A DNA stretch of 31,645 nucleotides from assembly GCA_958430865.1 (NCBI GenBank), contig CAUDNR010000069.1, positions 108,159-139,803 on the forward strand. The letters run 5' to 3'. Positions 22,218-30,367 of the stretch are shown piece after piece (the stretch's first letter is position 1; each line of letters opens with the position of its first letter). Under the pieces are notes generated by a model. The model made no database searches. It was not told where the DNA came from and saw only the letters and a program-made list of their open reading frames with translations. The position numbers and the translations under genes were made by a program. The stretch comes from Entrophospora sp. SA101. Its lineage: Eukaryota > Glomeromycota > Glomeromycetes > Entrophosporales > Entrophosporaceae.

Positions 22218-22484
22218 TATCTGCCAGAGCATGAGGCCCAGAAAAAGATTAATAATGAAGTTATAGATCAACTCCAAAAGGAGATTTCCAAACCACAATT
22301 CGAAAGAAAACGGAAAGTGCTCGAAAGATTTTATGACCTTTTTTTTCGTATTAACGATGATAAAAATCAACGGATGGTATATATCCAACGAATAAAAACA
22401 CTTACAGCATCATCTATTTCGAAGTTAAGTTTAAACAATATCAAATATGTAGCATCTCAAGTTAGAAAGGATACTGGAATTTAA
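22218..22484 (+). pseudogene. Orphan 3' exon of a lineage-specific protein
   Basis: An acceptor-like TTTTCTCAG at 22209-22217 opens an 89-codon frame (YLPEHEAQKKINNEVIDQLQ, later KTLTASSISKLSLNN) ending in TAA at 22484. It is helical, charged and protein-like; the end resembles a tail module I associate with repeated glomeromycete families, but I cannot name it. There is no ATG and no upstream exon: the frame upstream runs into the opposite-strand fragment. Most likely a detached last exon. Confidence 0.4.
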
Positions 22485-23581
22485 ATTTTCTTTAATTATG
22501 GAAAAAATCAAAGTTGATTTTTTAAAGGGCAATTCAGAAACATAAAAATTTAGAGTTACAGATTTATACAATTTTGCAAAATGTTTCATTTTACTTGTTT
22601 TTTTGGTATATTGCACCATATTGTGGGATAATTAAATATGAAATAAAAAGTAATGATAGAATAATAAAAGGAAATGTAGATATAAAATACCAAGTAATCT
22701 TTATAATATATTATTCTTACTATAATAAAGATACTAATAAACACGAAATAATCGTGCATTTTTTTATGTGATACTAAAATTTTTTAGATCGCGTGAATCC
22801 GTTAGAAACAGTAATTTTATATATTAATATAGGTCATATGAGATGGTTTTCAGATAATAACCGTTATTATTATAGAGAGAGATTTTCAATAGTAAAAAAT
22901 CGGGGCAAAATAAAATGTATGTTTCATAATGTGCATGGAAAATCAATAATCCATACATGCATAAATTTCGGTAAATTTCAAAATTTAGATTAAATGCACC
23001 AGCGTTTATTATTAATCCTATTTTATTTACCTTTTCCATGCATATTGCTCGAGAATATACCATAAAAATTTTATGCAGTTAATAAGTTAAAATTTTAATT
23101 GGTTTTTTAAAAAGTGGACCATGACTTTTGGGAGAAGACTTTTTTTATTTTTTTATTAAATAACCTTAAATATACATTAGAGAAAATATGAATTGATTCT
23201 TATTCGTAATCGATTAAATGCTCATGCGAACATTTTATTAATTAATAATTAACATCGCACATATATTTGAAACAATATCGGATTTGATGTGAATGATCAA
23301 AAGAACCAAGTCCTGAATCAATTATTACTTCAACATAAAAATGAGACATAAATTAATTAGTCTGTAATTTTCTATATATATAGCGCCTGTTCAGAACGGT
23401 TGGGATATTATCATCTAAATAATCATCCAGGGAATTATATATACCTGAATAATCTAATATCCACACTCCTTTATTCATTAAAAATTAACACTTATACAAA
23501 AAGTTTTTCTGTTCTGGATAACAGAAAATTTGGATATCTAATATATTTTAATATTAATTTTTAACGCATATATCTTACAAA
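22485..23581. other. Gene-poor interval upstream of the secreted peptide gene
   Basis: AT-rich with a few 60-70 codon frames of Tyr/Ile/Asn-rich composition (for example 22793-22993) that lack good starts and look like chance. A TATATATATAG stretch near 23373 is about 200 bp before the peptide gene and is a weak promoter candidate. Confidence 0.35.
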
Positions 23582-23929
23582 ATGATGAAAATTTTTCTTT
23601 GGATTCTCATTATCAATTGTATCGCCTGTAGCATGCTAGTTCATGCGTTTCCTGCTCATGGAGGTTAAAATCAATTTTATTCTATTTTACTTTATATTAA
23701 AAATTTCTCGTAAGTATTCCAGTTTCTCACCATATATTTGATTGATATTTCATTTATAGATGATGATCACCATCACAACCTCGAGAAACGTTGCAGTTTT
23801 TTCTCCAGGCTTATTGGTGATTGCGATGATGGAGTTAAATTGGGTGGAAATTGTTCGGTTCTACCTTGTAAAAAGGGTCTGGAATGCAAGAATCTTGGTG
23901 GTTTTGGTGGAACTCCCACTTGTACCTGA
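23582..23929 (+). CDS. Small secreted, Kex2-processed cysteine-rich peptide (two exons)
   Basis: Exons 23582-23663 and 23760-23929 (intron 96 bp, phase 1) encode 83 aa. Residues 1-24 are a classic signal peptide (MMKIFLWILIINCIACSMLV, then HAFP). A short acidic/His pro-segment (DDDHHH) ends in LEKR at 35-38, a Kex2-type dibasic site. The mature 45-residue peptide begins directly with Cys39 and has six cysteines: C39, C49, C59, C64, C70, C82, spacing 9-9-4-5-11, with a GNCSVLPCKKGLEC core and a Gly-rich loop before the last Cys. The CxxxxCxxxxxC core with GL resembles small disulfide-knot peptides. Release from the fungus is strongly suggested; an effector or signalling role is inference. Two adjacent ATGs start it; either would serve. 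Confidence 0.85.
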
Positions 23930-24441
23930 TAAAAGTATTCAGCACTTTTTTTTTTCGCAAAGTCGAAAAAAAGTCCATCATATAAAAACTTTTTTTTTAT
24001 TAATAAATAAAATACTTTATACACAGAGAGTTTCTATCATATTTATTTCGAATTAATCAAGCATATTTGAAATGTAGAATATGTAGTATCTATAACTTGA
24101 GTTTGTTTTTTTGAATTTTATGTGAAAAAATCGCAAAATTAAATAAAATTTTTACTTAAAACCATTCTTGAGCACCTAAACAAAAATAAGCGGAAAGACT
24201 TTAAATAAATATATATTTAAAATTTCATAAAAAATTATTTTGAAGCTAATGAATAAACCAAATTTTTATAAATATATTTAGAAAAATATTAAAATTTAAT
24301 TTACTCAAAATTTTATATAGCAATAGGAAATAAAAGAACCTATGCGAAAACATTTATAAAAAGCCATATTTTTATTAATAAATTAATATCATCATAATCC
24401 TGAAAATAGACCAATTTCCAAAGAAATTAAGGGTTGTTTAT
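23930..24441. other. 3' flank of the secreted peptide gene
   Basis: Very AT-rich with long T and A runs, AATAAAATA-type sequences near 24003-24012, and no ORF of note. Confidence 0.4.
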
Positions 24442-24689
24442 ATGAATACAATTGGCATTGATACGACTGAAGAAAAAAAATAAATATCGAATTAACAGAA
24501 GCAAAAAGTCAAGAATCATCGAGTCAGACAAGTTCCTATCAGATTAAAAGGTTTATAAACACCATCCTGGATCATTCCTATACAAGTCGTCTACTAAATG
24601 AATCAATTGAGCAAGTCTACTCATCAATGATAACAACCGAAATCACCCAAAACTTTAGTACAGCAATGATAACAAAGGATAACGTTTAA
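24442..24689 (+). pseudogene. Candidate small gene broken at an A8 homopolymer
   Basis: ATG at 24442 opens MNTIGIDTTEEKK and stops at 24481 right after eight A residues. In another frame the sequence from about 24471 to a TAA at 24687 is open for 72 codons and clearly protein-like (ELTEAKSQESSSQTSSYQ, then RFINTILDHSYTSRLLNES, then SSMITTEITQNF). One more A in the homopolymer would put both in one frame. Either a sequencing or real indel breaks the gene, or the second frame is an exon. Family unknown. Confidence 0.35.
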
Positions 24690-24954
24690 AAAACGTGTTA
24701 ATTTTTAAGTCAATGCAAAAGATTGTTAATTTAATATTATTTATTTATTTATTTATTTATTTAACATTATTTTCATCATTTTCATTGTATGCATTTATTA
24801 AACTAAGAGTAATTGAATGTTCAAATTAACAAATGGTTTGTTGACCATTGAATAAAGGTTAACATAGAAATTTTTTTATATGTGTGTTTTAAATTTTCAC
24901 TATTGACATTAATATAGTAATAGTATGTAAGAAGCATCGACTCCTTTACAATTA
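24690..24954. other. AT-rich spacer with a (TTTA)n tetranucleotide run
   Basis: A TTTA run of about six copies lies at 24738-24762. The rest is filler up to the TA at 24953-24954 that flanks the inverted-repeat element. Confidence 0.6.
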
Positions 24955-25533
24955 CAGTCTCCGGCGAAAGTAATGGCGGTGATAATTTTTTTAAAAACTA
25001 AAAATTTTTAATAAGCAACTGTCAATAAAATTTTATTTTTAAAACGCCTTTAAGTAAAACATTATGTTTTTAAAAGCTTATAGTATAAAACGTTTTCCTC
25101 CCTTCTCAATCCCGGTTTGAATCTAATTTGAGCATTAAAAAAAAACGGAACTTTGGCTTTTTTAAAAATTTCTTAAATTTCATTTTTCTATTAAACTTTT
25201 TTTTTATCAAGTAAATGAATCTTTATACATTAAATAAAATTATTCGAAATGAAAAATTCCACGTATCCTAAAAATTTTATGAAGTTTGGATAAAAAAATT
25301 TAATATGTTTTTATATTTTACGCTTTTACGAAATAGAAAAATCAAATTTTTTTACACAAATGTAAAGTGCAAGAACACATCAAAAAATTTTCTCTAAACT
25401 TCATAAAAATTTTAGGATATGTAGAATTTTTCATTGTGAACAACTTTATTTAATATAAAAAGATCGATTTACTTAATAAAAACTTAGCAAAAATAATGTT
25501 TCATTGTACCGCCATTACTTTCGCCGGGGACTG
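24955..25533. mobile_element. Non-autonomous Tc1/mariner-type element (MITE) with TA target duplication
   Basis: The ends are terminal inverted repeats: CAGTCTCCGGCGAAAGTAAT at 24955 and its reverse complement ending at 25533, identical over 26 bp except one base. The element is flanked by TA on both sides (24953-24954 and 25534-25535), and the CAGT ends plus TA duplication are the Tc1/mariner signature. Inside, a second pair of inverted segments (about 25205-25300 and 25386-25480) shares TATCCTAAAA and GAAAAATTC blocks. The right arm has only a short spacer between the TIR and that segment, while the left arm has about 200 extra bp. No transposase ORF. High TIR identity suggests recent movement. 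Confidence 0.9.
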
Positions 25534-25607
25534 TATAAATAACAATTCAATATCAATAATGTTAAATTAGCGTGTAAAATTATTTGCTTATTAAATTTTT
25601 GAATTAA

Positions 25608-25859
25608 ATAAATATTAGAGAGAAAAAAAAAAATATTAGAAGAGGAAAAAAATCATCCTGGTGGCTGACATATTCACATTACTCTAGTTTTTTAATAAAT
25701 GTAGGTAGCAAATTTATACTTAGTGGATTAATACAAGAAGTGTGTATAAAATATTATTTGCCTATCATCGAAGCGAAAATCCCTTTTCATGATGAGTCGG
25801 TTGAAGAGGTAGAAGAATTTGTCCATTCACTGATGACCTTGCGGGTAAGAAGTTCTTGA
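25608..25859 (+). pseudogene. Candidate orphan exon, plus strand
   Basis: A frame open from about 25608 to a TGA at 25857 lacks an ATG but is protein-like after 25697: KFILSGLIQEVCIKYYLPII, then EAKIPFHDESVEEVEEF. A possible acceptor (AAATGTAG, ending 25696) and a donor (CGG followed by GTAAGA at 25845) would delimit an exon of about 148 bp. No partner exons were found. Family unknown. Confidence 0.3.
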
Positions 25860-26005
25860 AGACAAAATTATTATAGAGTAATGATACTATTTGTACCTAA
25901 TTATTACTCAGTAAAGAGTTCCGTATTTTTTATCATTCAGACATTACTCGACATATATTTCATTAATAAAGCCGTACATAGAAATATCTGAAAAAAATAA
26001 TCCAA

Positions 26006-26245
26006 TTAATTCCTATACATATCGAGAGTGTCTGAATCGATACTATTTATATTTAGATATCTACACACCTCTTCATAATCGAATACTGCATTTGTATCTT
26101 GCGTGTTCCTATTTATGATAATTATATGATCATTGTCAATGATATGTATATACTTATTCCGGTTTTTAAATTGCATATACTGTGTAGGATTCATGGTAAA
26201 TTTACCTTGAGATTTCCGTTTATTTTTTCTAGATTTGCGAGACAT
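26006..26245 (-). CDS. Small basic-to-acidic hypothetical protein, 79 aa
   Basis: ATG at 26245 opens 79 codons ending at 26006. The N terminus is strongly basic (MSRKSRKNKRKSQGK), the middle has Ile/Asp/His-rich HIIDNDHIIII, and the C terminus is acidic with an AVFDYEEVCRYLNI motif. A possible short alternative splice (AAG/GTAAATTT) exists but is not needed. The charge layout and length suggest a real small gene; the family is unknown. A 94-codon plus-strand frame over the same DNA is taken as a shadow. Confidence 0.4.
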   Translation of the reverse strand: MSRKSRKNKRKSQGKFTMNPTQYMQFKNRNKYIHIIDNDHIIIINRNTQDTNAVFDYEEVCRYLNINSIDSDTLDMYRN

Positions 26246-26295
26246 ATTAATATCTTATGTATAATGACGTATTATATCAAAGTATTGAGACGCAT

Positions 26296-26440
26296 TCAAT
26301 TTTTTTTTCTTGCTAAAGTGATCGGCGTGAACAATTGTTCACGAGCACGTGATTTTGATGATAAAGCATGGACATCCGCATAATTCTTATCGAGACAAAT
26401 GGTTACATAGAACCTTACTTTATTGATATATAAAAAATGT
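26296..26440 (-). pseudogene. Coding-like fragment overlapping repeat copy B
   Basis: The minus-strand frame reads YINKVRFYVTICLDKNYADV, then HALSSKSRAREQLFTPI, and stops at 26296 after a poly-A stretch. It has no ATG. The corresponding part of repeat copy A gives FYINKVRS on its minus strand, so the amino-acid string YINKVR is kept in both copies, hinting that the repeat is part of a coding family. Confidence 0.3.
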
Positions 26441-26466
26441 TACCGAAATAACAACATAAAAACAAA
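26408..26466. repeat. Dispersed repeat segment, copy B (partner at 22043-22105)
   Basis: Second copy of the segment described at 22043, same orientation, diverged by about 20-25% with a few small indels. Confidence 0.5.
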
Positions 26467-26567
26467 ATAAAATCACATCGCAGTTACATACTGCAGACGT
26501 AAATAAAAAAAAAATAATTATTCATTGGCGTATGCAATAATGTGATATACATTTTTTTTTTTCCAGG

Positions 26568-26756
26568 CGGTCGCGTTTACTTCGTCGAAAATTATTTCGT
26601 CGAAAGTTTGTTTCATCGAATGTTCATTTCGTCGAAAATTATTTCACCCTCGAGCCAGAGACCGAACGAGTTAGATGTGAGGAGTGTGGGAAGTTAGTTA
26701 AGAAATTAGGTGAGGAAAGCGGTGTGTGCGGGAAGTGTGAGGAGAAATTTGTTTAA
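26568..26756 (+). CDS. Zinc-ribbon-like mini-ORF (CxxC ... CxxC) inside a repeat cluster
   Basis: A frame open for 62 codons follows a strong acceptor (T-run, then CCAG ending at 26566) and ends in TAA at 26754. Its first half is repeat-derived (FRRKLFRRKF). The second half reads ETERVRCEECGKLVKK, then SGVCGKCEEKFV: two CxxC pairs 15-17 residues apart, as in small zinc ribbons. The latter segment (about 26646-26753) is much richer in G and C and uses GAG/AAG/GGG codons unlike its surroundings. No ATG, so it would be a last exon or a captured fragment. Function unknown. Confidence 0.35.
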   Translation, partial: RSRLLRRKLFRRKFVSSNVHFVENYFTLEPETERVRCEECGKLVKKLGEESGVCGKCEEKFV

Positions 26757-26813
26757 TGAAGTTTTTTTTTGTGACGAAATAATTTTCGACGAAATGATTG
26801 TCGACGAAATGAA
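26575..26813. repeat. TTCGTCGAAA repeat cluster in inverted orientation
   Basis: The left block at 26575-26644 holds four variants of a TTCGTCGAAA-ATTATT unit; the right block at 26771-26813 holds three units in the opposite orientation (ACGAAATAATTTTCGACGAA). The blocks enclose about 125 bp containing the CxxC mini-ORF. The arrangement is that of a fold-back or miniature inverted-repeat element. Exact ends and target duplication are not clear. Confidence 0.75.
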
Positions 26814-26935
26814 TCAGACCCATTTTTTAATTCAGTAATTTCTTGTTCTTTATTGGATAATTGCTTTTTCAACATTTCAATTTCATTTAATAATTCTTTA
26901 TTTGCTTGTTGTTGTTCATTTATAATGTTTACCAT
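26753..26935 (-). CDS. Short coiled-coil ORF with a repeat-derived C terminus
   Basis: ATG at 26935 opens 60 codons. Residues 1-39 form a heptad-like coiled coil (MVNIINEQQQANKELLNEIE, then MLKKQLSNKEQEITELKN). After that the frame enters the right TTCGTCGAAA block and becomes SFRRQSFRRKLF before stopping at 26753. The repeat cluster therefore seems to have inserted into, and replaced, the original C terminus. It lies 88 bp downstream of the end of the transposon pseudogene on the same strand and might have been part of that element. Confidence 0.4.
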   Translation of the reverse strand: MVNIINEQQQANKELLNEIEMLKKQLSNKEQEITELKNGSDSFRRQSFRRKLFRHKKKLH

Positions 26936-27023
26936 GATTTTTGTTAATAAATACTTAATATCTTTCTTTTTATAAAAGCATTATTAAGTATATAATTATT
27001 TTATTAGTTTATTTTTAAATTTT

Positions 27024-28758
27024 CTATTTGTTGTCAGCATAAATTGGTTTTGGACAAGTAATATCTTTGAATTTATCTCTAATAAATGGACGAATATTAT
27101 GATAAAGATATTCTTGCCTTTTGTAATCCAAAGGAGGTGGTGTTAATACTAAAATTGATAAAGATCTAATTTCTTTAAAGATATCTGTTTTCTTGGATTT
27201 CAATAAATTGAACTCAACAAAAGGTCCATTAGCAACTTCTTGAACTTTCACCATACCAAGATTAGATGCTTCAAAAAGAAAATGTTGATATTTCTGTATA
27301 CTTGGTAATTTCTTGAAATAAATTCCCAAAATTGCTTTAATATCTAAGTATTGAAAACCTTTTCCACCTTCATAACACTGAGCTTTATTCAATCCTGCTG
27401 GACTAGACTTTTTTATCACTTCAACCACATGATCTAAACAATCTACTCTGGTTCTTCTATAGAGTTTTTTAATCATGCCAAAATTACCATCACATTTGAA
27501 TTTAGTGTGTCCAGGAATCATGAAATTCAATTCAATACTTTGATAGTAACCACAAATTACTAAATATAAATAAAACCAAACAGTTACATTATTTTTATTC
27601 TGTCCACCAGCATTATCACAAGTAATCTTTAAATGTTTTTCACCTTTATTCAATTTCTTAATTCCATCAAAGATCAAACTAAGAGTGCCATTAGGACCTT
27701 TTCCTATAATTTCATCCTCATTAAGAACATAATTAATTTGTTCCCTTACTGCTTCATCTTGAATACCAAATAAATGAACTTTACATGGACTAAGGTAATA
27801 AATTTTACTTACTTGTTGATCTAAATGTGGTACATGAATATTTTGGGCTCAATCATAACTATAATGAGCAGTAGCATCAATGCTGCAATAATGTGTTTTA
27901 CCTTTTGAATAATTTTGATCAACTAATTTTCTTTGTTCTTCTGCTAATTTGGTATTTTTATTATAATAGTTTCTTTCTAGTTTAGCCTTGGACAGATGTT
28001 CTTTAAATTTTTGAGTAATTCTTTAGCTTCTTCCTCTTGGTGAGCATTATAATGTAAACCATCTCTAAAATGTTGACAAGTATTGCACAGGTCAGTCTTT
28101 GGATTCATGATTTGAATTTCTGGTGTCAATTGATGTCATAATTTTCATATTTTAAGGATTTCAATTTGTTATCTTCTTCCAAACCAATTAGAAAGTCTCT
28201 GTGCACTGATTTATAACTCATTTCAGCTGGTAAGAATGTAATTGATTGAGTTATTCCATTGTTACTTTTTCCTGGACTTGATAATACATGGACTTCAGTA
28301 TAATTTTCTAGAAAATTCTTTGCTATTTCTGCAACATTTTATCAATCACCATCTTAGTTTTCCATTGAGGCATCCTTTAATATTACCATGAATTCTTGGT
28401 AAAAGACCATTGCTTATTAGGTGATTTCTGATATTTTCAAAATAAGTCCTACCAATTCCCAACATATTGAGATAAGTTTCTTGACAAAGTAGTGTATTGT
28501 GATCCCAATGGTAGAAAGTTCTTTTATTAGATCTAATTTTCTTCTTAAGGTGTCTACTGGTGCTTACTGTCCCTCCATCCATTGCTTTAAGTTGGGCCAT
28601 CAAAAATATGTCTTGCTCTGTTTTAGAAAGAGCTTGAAAGGATTCTCTTAATTCTGCAAATTCTTCCTTAGGGATTCTTGAAGAACAACTACATTTACTA
28701 AAAAATCAATGGCCTTTTCATATTCATAAGAACTATTATATTTATTATTATTTTTCAT
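27024..28758 (-). pseudogene. DUF7869-type transposon-encoded protein, frameshifted
   Basis: Minus-strand blocks in order: ATG at 28758 with YEYEKAIDFLV; a frame change; LMAQLKAMDGGTVS... and YLNMLGIGRTYFENIRNHL (to a stop at 28346); another change; NFLENYTEVHVLSSPGK and ITFLPAEMSYKSVHRDF; then a shift into KTDLCNTCQHFRD (Cys pair) and another into EHLSKAKLERNYY. An in-frame TGA at 27851-27849 follows, then a long open stretch to 27024 with ITCDNAGGQNKNN, the hallmark DNxxGQNKN motif. This order matches proteins carrying a DUF7869 domain, found in mobile-element contexts in fungi and animals; the role is presumed transposase-like. At least four frameshifts and one stop mean it is dead. No terminal repeats were recognised. 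Confidence 0.8.
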
Positions 28759-29057
28759 ATACCTATAACCCTATATATATAATTTTATGTTCACTTTGTA
28801 GGTTTTTATTTCAAAATAAATTGGCCAAAATCCTACTTATATAGACAAAAAAATGATCAATCAAAGTAATGCCTTATTTCTATCTGTAAATTCTTTTAAA
28901 GCTAATACTAAGCATACAAATTACATTGGAAACATGAAAAACTTCTTTATTTTTAAAAATTAAAGAACAGTTTTATCAATCAATGTAATAAAAATTTGAT
29001 CAAGTATTTTTATATGTATATATTAATCAATAAAAATTTGAAATAAATTTTTCATGT
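28759..29057. other. AT-rich spacer
   Basis: Upstream flank of the transposon pseudogene. No ORF or repeat of note; inverted-repeat ends of the element were looked for and not seen. Confidence 0.4.
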
Positions 29058-29376
29058 TCATTTATAATATCTATCATCTAGCAAAGAGGTTTTAATCTCT
29101 TTTATAAAGTATGCAAAAAATGTTACAGCAAAGAAAATATAAAGTTGTATGTTTTTGATTAGACAAAAAACATTTAACCACTTCCTGTAAAAAAGAAAAG
29201 GTAGACATTATAGAAACACTTATGCAACATAATAGCAATAAAATAAAGAGAATTGAATGATGAATACCACTTACAGACAAATTTTTTTGTTGCTACCCAG
29301 ACCACTAACTTGCATTGCAGGGTCCATTATTATTATGTAAATTTATTTTCGCATATCATAGATAATAAAGCTAACC
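29058..29376 (-). CDS. Candidate spliced small membrane protein
   Basis: Model 1: ATG at 29327, exon 29327-29275 (MDPAMQVSGLGSNKKICL), GTAAGT donor, 90 bp intron ending TTTTTTACAG, exon 29184-29058, 59 aa with one hydrophobic stretch (LYIFFAVTFFAYFI) before a charged tail. Model 2: an upstream exon ending at 29376 (open from about 29527, hydrophobic, LLNLGGLTLIESKLFEPICP) joins by GTTAGC...GCAAG at 29308 in the same frame, which would make a longer two-helix membrane protein without a visible start. The intron 29185-29274 has near-ideal borders and correct phase in both models. Family unknown. Confidence 0.4.
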
Positions 29377-29835
29377 AATAGAAACTGATGGACAAATTGG
29401 TTCAAACAATTTCGATTCAATCAATGTTAATCCTCCTAAATTAAGAAGTACACTAATAATAGAAAAATAATTTATAAAGAATAAAATGAGAATTGATTTC
29501 GAAATTTTGGAGGTGAAAATACAGTTAAATGATTAAATATGAAATCGGGATTTTTTTCGCCTTGTGTTTATCGTCAGCTCCAATATGACCTCAAACTCTA
29601 GAAGATTGACAAATGACCTAATTTTTGGTCAAATAAAAAATATCTAAAACACTACAAGATGAATTATGCAACATTTATTCTTAGAATTTATTTTTATGTT
29701 CAATTTTTGATGAATCAAATCATTAAAATACAAGATAATGAAAGAGCAATAAAAGTGATTATTGGAAAATTATTTAAATTTTATATTATAGTATTATTTT
29801 ATTTAAAACATTATTTACGTGATTTTTTGTTTAAT
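29377..29835. other. Interval with coding-like minus-strand pieces
   Basis: Besides the hydrophobic frame at about 29376-29527, the minus strand near 29530-29610 holds two overlapping coding-like frames (HIGADDKHKAKKIPISYLI and EFEVILELTINTRRKK), each ended by stops. They look like remnants. The plus ORF at 29659-29865 is Tyr/Ile/Phe-rich and probably chance. Confidence 0.3.
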
Positions 29836-30042
29836 TTAATCACTATTGTAAGTTGGAATTATTAAAAGTTTAGAAACCCCATGTTTAGAAACTTTGTGTG
29901 AATGGATTTCGCTTTCTTCAACTTGTATAATCATTTCGTTTGTTTCTTTTAATATTTTATTTATGTTGTATAAATGAATTATTAACATTACCATTTTCTT
30001 ACGAAACGATTTGTCACTGTCTTCATCGATTGGGATCTCCAA
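29836..30042 (-). CDS. Hypothetical 68-codon ORF or last exon
   Basis: The frame has protein-like blocks at both ends: MEIPIDEDSDKSFRKKM at the start and EMIIQVEESEIHSHKVSKHG near the end; the middle is AT-rich. The first codon in the frame is not ATG in every reading of the context, and an acceptor-like GTGTTAG lies about 15 bp upstream, so it may be a terminal exon. Family unknown. Confidence 0.3.
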   Translation of the reverse strand: MEIPIDEDSDKSFRKKMVMLIIHLYNINKILKETNEMIIQVEESEIHSHKVSKHGVSKLLIIPTYNSD

Positions 30043-30196
30043 ACACTTTAATCTCCTAACACGATATAATGGAAAGTATTAATTAATATTAAAAAGGTTA
30101 AGAATTAAAAAATGGTTGAAGTAAATAATATTATACTTCCTATATATATGTAAGAGAACCATTGGTATTTTTTTTCCGGTCAACAAATGGAGAATT

Positions 30197-30355
30197 ATGA
30201 AAACTAAAGGTCCAACGAATTATATGGAAAATTTTATTGTCCCATTTGAGACACTTCATTCCTATCATGAACTTGTAGAAGCTATAGAATCGCATGTATA
30301 TGTACCCTTTGTGGAGTCAGGAAAGTCATTGACTTTACATTACCTAGAAAATTAG
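30197..30355 (+). CDS. Candidate small protein of 52 aa
   Basis: ATG at 30197 opens 52 codons to a TAG at 30353. The composition is protein-like with balanced residues (MKTKGPTNYMENFIVPF, then LVEAIESHVYVPFVESG). The frame is also open about 12 codons upstream of the ATG. No signal peptide, no recognised family. It lies between minus-strand remnants. Confidence 0.3.
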   Translation: MKTKGPTNYMENFIVPFETLHSYHELVEAIESHVYVPFVESGKSLTLHYLEN

Positions 30356-30367
30356 GATGTTAGCCGT

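Noticed and set aside
23760..24056. 98-codon plus ORF and an 83-codon minus ORF over the secreted peptide exon
   Set aside because: They overlap the exon in other frames and lack signal or Cys pattern; the spliced reading is far better.
26099..26383. 94-codon plus ORF
   Set aside because: Antisense to two better coding-like minus frames, with no recognisable features.
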